From assembly GCA_913046825.1 (NCBI GenBank), contig CAJWTF010000118.1, positions 1 to 12,089 on the forward strand: a DNA stretch of 12,089 bases. Reading direction: 5' to 3'. The notes under the pieces are model-generated. The model did not search any database and had not been told where the DNA came from. It saw only the letters and a program-made list of their open reading frames with translations. Numbering within the stretch: the stretch's first letter is position 1; every line of letters begins with the position of its first letter. Position numbers and translations under genes: made by a program. Positions 7,069 through 12,089 of the stretch are shown here, in pieces. This DNA is from an uncultured Rickettsiales bacterium (GTDB lineage: Bacteria > Pseudomonadota > Alphaproteobacteria > UBA8366).

Positions 7069-7982
7069 GAAAACAGGACAGATGCCATCTTTTGGCGGCC
7101 CTCTATCGTGTCCGGGTGGGCATCTCCTAAGGCTTCAAAAATTTTCACGAGTTGTTCCTTTGCTGCATTCTCGTTCCAGCTCAGATTTTTACGCAAAATC
7201 TCGACTAAGGCATCTATTGCCTGCTCGTTGGCGCCTTGCCCGTAATAGGCCAAAGCCAAATTGAATCGTGTTTGATGGTCATTCGGGTCACTCTCGACCT
7301 TGGCTTCTAGTTCACCGGTATCGCCGGAAGATGTCGCGGCTTGTTCCGCCAACTCTAATGCCGTCCGCAGAGCGGCGACCTCAGCCTCGCCTTGTTGGTC
7401 TTCAGGGATTGACGCCAGCATGTTTTGCGCGCCCTCGATTTGCCCGGTCGCTAAATAGCACCGGCCCATTCCCGCGAGTGCCTTAATATTTGCGGGCTCT
7501 TGTTGGAGGATTTGGCCGTAGATCGCGCCGGCAGTTGAAGCGTCGCCAGAATCGAACGCAGCTTTTGCCTGTTCGGCAGCTTCGTCAATCGGTGACGGGC
7601 CGGCGGCGGCATTAGCCATTTCCACCATGCGGTCAATAAACGATTTTACTTGGCTTTCGGGAACGGCGCCCGTGAATCCATCGATTGGTCGCCCTTGGAA
7701 AAAAGCGTAGACGGCGGGAATCGATTGAATGCGCATTTGTTGCGCAATTTCCGGTGCCTCGTCGATGTTTAGCTTAACCAACTGTACCTTACCGCCAGCC
7801 TCGGTGACCGCTTTCTCAATGACTGGTGTCAGTTGCTTGCAGGGACCGCACCAGGGAGCCCAGAAATCCACAAGTATCGGGGTTTCTTGGCTGGCATCTA
7901 TGACATCGGTCGCAAAATCTGCAGCCGTCGTATCCTTGATGACCATTTGCCCGCCTGAGTCTCCACCGATTACTTGTTCCAT
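7065..7982 (-). CDS. Thioredoxin-TPR co-chaperone, CnoX/YbbN type
   Basis: This 305-residue protein has an N-terminal thioredoxin domain (about 12-118) with VDFWAPWCGPCK (C45, C48) and the cis-proline loop SIPAVYAF (P89). A linker and a TPR-like helical domain (about 130-305) with repeated Ala/Leu/Tyr helix patterns follow (for example AGAIYGQILQQEPANIKALAGMGRCYLATGQ). CnoX proteins hold unfolded clients under oxidative stress and pass them to GroEL or DnaK. This copy keeps a complete CGPC motif, unlike E. coli CnoX, which lacks one cysteine, so it may also act in thiol exchange. GGGACGGGA lies ahead of ATG 7982. The stop overlaps the Lon-N start. A groEL gene lies within 6 kb, but divergence in strand and distance means this is only context. 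Confidence 0.93.
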   Translation of the reverse strand: MEQVIGGDSGGQMVIKDTTAADFATDVIDASQETPILVDFWAPWCGPCKQLTPVIEKAVTEAGGKVQLVKLNIDEAPEIAQQMRIQSIPAVYAFFQGRPIDGFTGAVPESQVKSFIDRMVEMANAAAGPSPIDEAAEQAKAAFDSGDASTAGAIYGQILQQEPANIKALAGMGRCYLATGQIEGAQNMLASIPEDQQGEAEVAALRTALELAEQAATSSGDTGELEAKVESDPNDHQTRFNLALAYYGQGANEQAIDALVEILRKNLSWNENAAKEQLVKIFEALGDAHPDTIEGRQKMASVLFS

Positions 7983-8079
7983 CTTAGAAATTCCCGTCCC
8001 TATTTAATCTTCGTTCGTTAGATGTGCATTTCGTTTAACGGTTGCAAGCCGATAGTTCCAGGCTTTCGGGGCACCTTAG

Positions 8080-8595
8080 TTAAGCGGCGGTATCGAAATC
8101 GATAATCCCAGGAGAATGGTTTTCCGCGATCATAAAGCGTTCTAAGTCGGTGGCGGAAATGGCTGTGGTCATGTCATTTCGCAATGGATGAGCGTTGATC
8201 ACGTTGGCAGTCATCAGAGCTTTGTCGAGGAACGCGGTGACAACTCCTTCAGTGTCGTTGATGACGCCCAGGGGTGTCACAGCGCCTGGTTCAACACCTA
8301 ATAAATCCGCCAATGCGTCCGTGGAACCAAATGAGAGCGTTCCTTGGGCCCCAATAGTGCGCCGCAGCCATTTCAGGTCGACTTTTCTTTCTTCTCGCAC
8401 CGTTACTAGGAAATAGCGGCGTTTTTTATCTCTCAAGAACAGATTCTTAATGTGGGCACCTGGTAACTCGCCCCGTAGGGCTTGAGATTCAGCAACGGTA
8501 CGCAGCGGCGGATGCTCGTGGTTTTCAAAAGTGATTTCCAATTCGACCAGTCGATCGAAGAGGGTAAGTGCATCAAATTTGGCTATTTCGTTCAT
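8080..8595 (-). CDS. proX: Prolyl-tRNA editing protein ProX (YbaK/INS family)
   Basis: This standalone trans-editing deacylase of 171 residues belongs to the YbaK/INS superfamily, which hydrolyses tRNA-Pro mischarged by prolyl-tRNA synthetase. Alanine is the usual target for the alphaproteobacterial ProXp-ala branch. Visible family features are HEHPPLRTVAES (26-37), the catalytic-site lysine in GAHIKNLFLRD (K50), GAVTPLGVIND (104-114) and HPLRN (136-140). It is the first gene of the minus-strand block and lies 97 bases upstream of the thioredoxin-TPR gene. The ribosome site is weak (AAAAGATGAAAT before ATG). Which amino acid it clears cannot be told from these motifs alone. Confidence 0.92.
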   Translation of the reverse strand: MNEIAKFDALTLFDRLVELEITFENHEHPPLRTVAESQALRGELPGAHIKNLFLRDKKRRYFLVTVREERKVDLKWLRRTIGAQGTLSFGSTDALADLLGVEPGAVTPLGVINDTEGVVTAFLDKALMTANVINAHPLRNDMTTAISATDLERFMIAENHSPGIIDFDTAA

Positions 8596-8652
8596 ATTTC
8601 ATCTTTTAGCCCAGGTTCCCGTGGGCGGGCAATACAAGGGTGAACGGAACTA

Positions 8653-8680
8653 TTGCAATGGCGGGACGAAGTCGTATTAT
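8653..8680 (+). promoter_or_regulatory. Candidate promoter of tRNA-Gly
   Basis: TTGCAA (8653-8658) and TATTAT (8675-8680) with a 16-base spacer sit 36 bases before the mature tRNA end. The geometry suits a sigma70 promoter producing a short 5' leader. This is a motif match only. Confidence 0.4.
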
Positions 8681-8715
8681 CCCTGCGCCGGTTCAATTCG
8701 GTATTACCCTAGGAC

Positions 8716-8790
8716 GCGGGCGTAGCTCAGGGGTAGAGCGCAACCTTGCCAAGGTTGAAGTCGAGAGTTCGAATCTCTCCGCCCGCTCCA
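8716..8790 (+). tRNA. tRNA-Gly (anticodon GCC)
   Basis: A complete 75-base cloverleaf is visible. The acceptor stem GCGGGCG (8716-8722) pairs with CGCCCGC (8780-8786), followed by discriminator T and encoded CCA (8788-8790). The D arm contains AGCTCAGGGGTAGAGC. The anticodon stem CAACC/GGTTG encloses loop TTGCCAA with anticodon GCC at 8748-8750. The T arm is GAGAGTTCGAATCTCTC. It reads GGC and GGT codons. It lies alone between proX (divergent) and the IS-rich region. Confidence 0.98.
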
Positions 8791-8996
8791 ATTTCCCAAT
8801 ATAAATCAATTGTTTAAGCGCTGATAGTTTTAACCTTCCAAGGTTTTAGATGGTGGGGCTACACCAGGATTAAACACAAAGAGTTAGGAGCATTGGCGGG
8901 CAGGTTATTGGGATAATAAATACTCATGATCAAAGTGATAAAGGGATTCTGTCAGTCTGGTCGAACCAGTTTCCGAATATCAAAATTATGAGAATA
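8791..8996. other. AT-rich gene-free stretch after tRNA-Gly
   Basis: No coding region is evident. A small hairpin (AACCT/AGGTT, 8832-8845) followed by TT could end tRNA transcription, but it is short. The stretch leads into the remains of the minus-strand IS6-type transposase. Confidence 0.4.
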
Positions 8997-9155
8997 TTAC
9001 GCCGCCAGCTGACGCCATTCGGCCATTGCCGCAGCGCGGTTCTGCTTGAATGTTTCGCGTGGGGTGAGATGACGTTCGAGATTGAAATGATTGTGGATCG
9101 AAGCATGAATTGAGGCGAACTTCTGCAGGGTCTTTACGTCCCGGAATTTCGACAT
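8997..9155 (-). pseudogene. C-terminal remnant of an IS6-family transposase
   Basis: On the minus strand, 52 codons ending in TAA (8997-8999) encode MSKFRDVKTLQKFASIHASI, then HNHFNLERHLTPRETFKQNR, then AAAMAEWRQLAA. This is the characteristic C-terminal end of rhizobial-type IS6 transposases (after the catalytic Glu and the Arg-rich segment). Reading further upstream in the same frame (to about 9200) gives only weak likeness, so the D-D-E catalytic core is gone. It is a fossil. It points away from the dioxygenase genes, opposite to the IS6 copy at the right end. Confidence 0.8.
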
Positions 9156-9692
9156 CGCCCCTTTCGGCGACGAGAGCGAGCCATGTCCAGGTTCAGGCTC
9201 GAACGAAGTTTACAGAAATTCACATCCATTCATTATTCCGTCTGCAATCACTTCAACTTTCAAAGACATCTGATCTCAAGAGACGAATTTAAAGTTCACC
9301 GCAATGCTGCACTTGTCGGATGGCACCAGATTTGTGCTGCATAATCCCAGTAAACCGGGGTCAACCTGAGACGAGTTCGCATTCGTCTGACAGCACTCGG
9401 AGCGATAGTGGAAACCTCACATACATCATGACGGCAGCCGGATGATCTCGGGCGACGTCTTAAAATAGCGAAACGGATTCTGGATTTTCATCCATGAATA
9501 TTACGGAAATGCTAGGTTGGGATCAAAGGACAGGTTCCTCTGACAATGCCCTTTGGAGTGACAGAATTATTTGCGACGTTTACTATTATAAAAGTAATTA
9601 GGCTCCGTTGCGTGTCTGGTTACCGAACAGGCAGGAATAGTAAACCACTAGCTATTTAACCGGGTTCCATCTGACTTACAGGTATCTTTGCC
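9156..9692. other. Gene-free stretch between IS6 remnant and dioxygenase genes
   Basis: I recognise no protein or RNA gene in these roughly 540 bases. There is a short inverted repeat (AGACGA 9369-9374 with TCGTCT 9383-9388). An AT-rich zone near 9565-9600 could hold a promoter for the dioxygenase genes (TTGCGA 9571 and TAATTA 9595, 18 bases apart). At 9601, GGCTCCGTTGCG loosely resembles an IS6-type terminal repeat. None is strong. Confidence 0.4.
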
Positions 9693-11003
9693 ATGGACAA
9701 AATATCAACTTTCGTTGACGACCGGCTTGACGACGGTGTGTTTCGCGTTGATCGTGGCATTTATACGCAACCGGAGATATTTGTGGCCGAGATGGAGCGC
9801 GTCTTCGGTCATGTCTGGGTGTATCTTTGTCACGAAAGCCAGGTTGCGAATTTTGGCGATTACTACGCGACTGACATTGGACAGCAACCTGTTTTTGTTA
9901 TCCGCCAGGAAAATGGTGCGTTGGGCGCGTTCATAAACGCATGCGCACATCGCGGCGCAATTCTGACCCCCCGCCGGCGTGGCAATATGAAAACCATCGC
10001 CTGCCGGTTCCATGGCTGGTGCTATGATCCGACGGGCCACTGCACCCACGTGAAAGACGAAGCGAAAGGCTGGCTCGAACAACCGGAGAGCGCCCGGCTA
10101 GGCCTGACCTCAGTACCGCGCGTGGCGATTTATAAAGGGTTTGTGTTCGGGTGCCTCGACAAACACATCGAACCGCTCGAACAGCACCTGGGTGGAACTC
10201 TGCCGTTTATTGATCACCTGGCTGATCAATCGCCCGAAGGCATGGAAGTGGTGCGCGGTAGCCAGACTTACATCGTGCGCGGCAATTGGAAGTTGAACGC
10301 TGAAAATGGTGTCGACGGCTATCACGTCAGCACAGTTCACAAAGTGTTCGTCCAGGCGATGGTAAAGCGCGAGCGATTGGGCGACAACGAGAGTATGCGG
10401 CGCACCGAATCCGGCCGACTTCGCGGCACCCAACCTGCTGGTTGCTATGATTTTGGTAACGGCCACAACATGATTTGGTCCGACCGTGAAACCCCCGAAG
10501 TGATGCCCTTGTACGAGGCGGAGGAATGGTTGCTGAAAACGTTTCCGAAGGAAAAAGTTGACTGGATGCTGCGGCGCGGGCGCAATCTTTATTTGTTCCC
10601 CAACGTGCATTTAATGGATCAGCCCTCGACTCAAATCCGCGTGACCCGACCCATCGCGCCGGACCGGACCGAAGTGCGGGTCTACTGCATCGCGCCCAGA
10701 GGCGAAAGCCGGGCGGCGCGCGCGGCTCGGTTGCGAAAATTCGAGGATTTCTACACTATCTCTGGCATGGCGACGCCTGATGACCTCGCGGCGTTGGAGG
10801 ATTGCCAGTTGGGCGCACGAGGGACTCTGTCGCGTTGGAACGCCTTGGACCGGGGGTTGGACATCTCGCTGAACGGCGCGGATAAACACGCGCGCGCACT
10901 CGGGGTGACCCCGGTTTCAAGCGGTACGACATATGATCAGGAAACGCTGTATTACGGATTTTTCCGAAAATGGCGCGCGCTGATGGGGGAGGCGGCGGAA
11001 TAG
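9693..11003 (+). CDS. Rieske ring-hydroxylating dioxygenase, large (alpha) subunit, BenA/XylX/AntA-like
   Basis: This 436-residue protein is the catalytic subunit of a Rieske non-heme iron oxygenase that adds both atoms of O2 to an aromatic ring. The Rieske [2Fe-2S] site is C84-X-H86 and C104-X2-H107. The mononuclear iron site has H211 and H216 in NGVDGYHVSTVH, with the bridging Asp D208 between the two centres. The third ligand is D363 or D364 in ATPDDL. Stretches such as HESQ, GQQPVFVI, FHGWCYDPTG, DQSPEGMEVVRG, NVHLMDQ and RKFEDFYTISGMATPDDL resemble benzoate and toluate 1,2-dioxygenases more than anthranilate dioxygenase, as judged from memory. Likely substrate is benzoate or a substituted aromatic acid, giving a cis-dihydrodiol; the exact substrate is open. 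ATG 9693 has AGG about ten bases upstream. The beta subunit begins two bases after the stop. Confidence 0.92.
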   Translation: MDKISTFVDDRLDDGVFRVDRGIYTQPEIFVAEMERVFGHVWVYLCHESQVANFGDYYATDIGQQPVFVIRQENGALGAFINACAHRGAILTPRRRGNMKTIACRFHGWCYDPTGHCTHVKDEAKGWLEQPESARLGLTSVPRVAIYKGFVFGCLDKHIEPLEQHLGGTLPFIDHLADQSPEGMEVVRGSQTYIVRGNWKLNAENGVDGYHVSTVHKVFVQAMVKRERLGDNESMRRTESGRLRGTQPAGCYDFGNGHNMIWSDRETPEVMPLYEAEEWLLKTFPKEKVDWMLRRGRNLYLFPNVHLMDQPSTQIRVTRPIAPDRTEVRVYCIAPRGESRAARAARLRKFEDFYTISGMATPDDLAALEDCQLGARGTLSRWNALDRGLDISLNGADKHARALGVTPVSSGTTYDQETLYYGFFRKWRALMGEAAE

Positions 11004-11005
11004 CC

Positions 11006-11500
11006 ATGCCTAACATAACCTACGACGCAGTGCGCGACTTCGTATACCTAGAGGCCGATTTGCTCGACCGTCGCGAGTGGGAACTCTGGTTGGATCTGTA
11101 TGTCGACGATTGCGTCTATTGGGTTCCGTCCTGGGCAAGCGAGGACGAGCTCACCGAAGACCCAGAGCTTGAGGTCAACATGATTTACCTCCAGGGGAAG
11201 CCAAGCCTGGAGGCGCGAATTTACCGCATCCAATCTGGTCTGTCCTACGCGACCTCACCACTGGCCCGCACCAGCCATTTGGTCGACAACATTCGTTTGC
11301 TGGACGAGAAGTCCGAAACGATCGAAGTATCCGCGAAATGGATGACGCTATCCTCGGATCCTCGCTGGGGCAAACAGATACGCGGCGGTTGGTATGATTT
11401 TCAAATGTGCCAAACCAGTAGTGGATTGCGTATCGCGCGAAAGAAAATTGTACTGCTTGAAAGCGTGATTGACGGAGCGATCGATATTCATCAAATCTAA
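11006..11500 (+). CDS. Rieske ring-hydroxylating dioxygenase, small (beta) subunit, BenB-like
   Basis: This 164-residue protein of the NTF2-like/SnoaL fold is the structural partner of the alpha subunit in an alpha3-beta3 oxygenase. Family marks are DFVYLEADLLDRREWELWLDLY (11-32), DDCVYWVPSW (34-43), DELTEDPELEVNMIY, RIYRIQSGLSYA and ARTSHLVDNIR. ATG 11006 follows GGGGGAGGCGG and lies two bases after the alpha stop, so the pair is one transcript. An in-frame ATG at 10970 inside the alpha gene would add a low-complexity MARADGGGGG extension and is unlikely. The reductase (benC-type) and diol dehydrogenase (benD-type) genes that normally follow are absent; instead an IS6-type sequence begins right after the stop. 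Confidence 0.92.
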   Translation: MPNITYDAVRDFVYLEADLLDRREWELWLDLYVDDCVYWVPSWASEDELTEDPELEVNMIYLQGKPSLEARIYRIQSGLSYATSPLARTSHLVDNIRLLDEKSETIEVSAKWMTLSSDPRWGKQIRGGWYDFQMCQTSSGLRIARKKIVLLESVIDGAIDIHQI

Positions 11501-11502
11501 CA

Positions 11503-11522
11503 GGCTCATTGGCAATGTCAGA
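11503..11522 (+). repeat. Candidate left terminal repeat of the IS6-type element
   Basis: GGCTCATTGGCAATGTCAG starts at 11503, and its GG-C-T-C beginning resembles IS6-family ends. The distance of about 65 bases to the transposase ATG matches the compact layout of IS26-like elements. The partner repeat lies outside the window, so this is a placement by layout. Confidence 0.4.
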
Positions 11523-11567
11523 GCAAAACGGCTTGAGCGGAGCGGGGTCGGTCCGTAGCGTCGTTGG

Positions 11568-12089
11568 ATGAGAAATCCATTTCGTTATTTCAACAGTTCA
11601 CCCGAAGTGATCCGCGTGTCGGTGATGGAGTAAGTCCGATATCTCTTATCGCTGCACCAGGTCGAGGGCCTGCTGTCGGAGCGTGGCATCGACATTTGTC
11701 ATGAGACGGTGCGGTTCTGGTGGAAAAGGTTCGGTCCGTTATTCGCCGCGGAGATCCGAAAGCGGCGAGTTCATAGCCGATCATACTTACAGTAGCGCTG
11801 GCACTTGGACGAGGTATTCGGGCGTATCAATGGCAAGACAGATTATCTGTGGTGCGCGGTTGATCATGAAGGTGAAGTGCTCGAGTCCTACGCCTCGAAA
11901 CGGCGAAATAGCAAAGATGCGTTTCAGTTTCTGAGGCGCACAATGAAGCGGTATGGGCAGCCAAGGATGATCGTTACGGACCGGCTTTGGTCATACCATG
12001 CAGCGATGAATGTGATCGGCAATGCAGCTGACCAAGGATGCGGCCGGTGGCTCAACAACAGGGCTGAAAATTCACACCAGCCGTTCAGA
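11568..12089 (+). pseudogene. IS6-family transposase with two in-frame stops, cut by window edge
   Basis: From ATG 11568 a single frame reads MRNPFRYFNSSPEVIRVSVM, then LLSERGIDICHETVRFWWKR, then FGPLFAAEIRKRRVH. It continues RWHLDEVFGRINGKTDYLWC, AVDHEGEVLES, MIVTDRLWSYHAAM and WLNNRAENSHQPF. All three DDE catalytic residues are present (Asp of HLDE, Asp of TDRL, Glu of RAEN). The frame is broken by TAA at 11631-11633 (codon 22) and TAG at 11793-11795 (codon 76, where related proteins have Trp in Q-W-R-W). There is no frameshift. The first stop lies within the N-terminal region, so no full-length protein can be made without suppression. The gene continues past the window, ending just after the catalytic Glu. 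Confidence 0.88.

Noticed and set aside
8832..8847. Hairpin AACCT/AGGTT with short T-run as tRNA-Gly terminator
   Set aside because: The stem is only five pairs and the T-run is four bases, too weak to call.
9601..9620. GGCTCCGTTGCG as an IS6-type terminal repeat upstream of the dioxygenase gene
   Set aside because: It resembles IS6 ends and loosely the sequences at 8943 and 11503, but it has the wrong orientation to pair with the left transposase remnant and no transposase follows it.
11683..11934. Plus-strand frame of 83 codons inside the right IS6 sequence
   Set aside because: It is out of frame with the clear transposase reading, which carries the DDE residues.
1..12089. CRISPR array, toxin-antitoxin pair or defence system
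   Set aside because: No regularly spaced repeats and no small gene pair or defence-type domain were found on either strand.

Overview
The window looks like chromosomal DNA of an alphaproteobacterium. The grounds are a GroEL with a long Gly-Gly-Met tail, a proX - thioredoxin/TPR - Lon-N - Trm112 gene block of a type I know from alphaproteobacteria, and the protein sequences themselves. I cannot fix the order or genus. Gene density is high on the left (1-8600) and falls on the right (8800-12089), where insertion-sequence debris surrounds a pair of catabolic genes.

Layout. 2-1009 is the 3' two-thirds of groEL, closed by a strong intrinsic terminator. 1131-1562 (minus) is a decayed phage structural-protein fragment with a frameshift. 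After about 400 gene-free bases comes a two-gene plus-strand operon (1969-4259). It encodes an APH-fold small-molecule kinase and an enolase-superfamily protein whose active site differs from true enolase at several positions. It ends one base from the convergent pyruvate kinase gene (4261-5709, minus). Upstream of pyruvate kinase, on the same strand, lies a tight housekeeping block. In transcription order it reads proX (prolyl-tRNA editing), a CnoX/YbbN-like thioredoxin-TPR protein, a Lon N-terminal-domain protein, a Trm112-like protein and a DUF971 protein. A tRNA-Gly(GCC) gene on the plus strand follows at 8716-8790.

The right part (8791-12089) looks acquired or rearranged. It has a C-terminal scrap of an IS6-family transposase on the minus strand, then about 500 bases without a recognisable gene. 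Next come the alpha and beta subunits of a benzoate/toluate/anthranilate-type Rieske dioxygenase. Last is an IS6-family transposase gene with two in-frame stops that runs off the window. No reductase component for the dioxygenase is present, so it must use one encoded elsewhere or is the remainder of a broken ben-type operon.

How the genes may work together. The minus-strand block joins translation fidelity, protein folding and redox, and lower glycolysis. The kinase/enolase-like pair is the least explained part. A kinase that phosphorylates a hydroxy acid, followed by an enolase-fold lyase acting on the phosphorylated product, is a reasonable hypothesis. The altered catalytic residues argue against ordinary 2-phosphoglycerate dehydration. 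No complete new defence or mobile system is visible.
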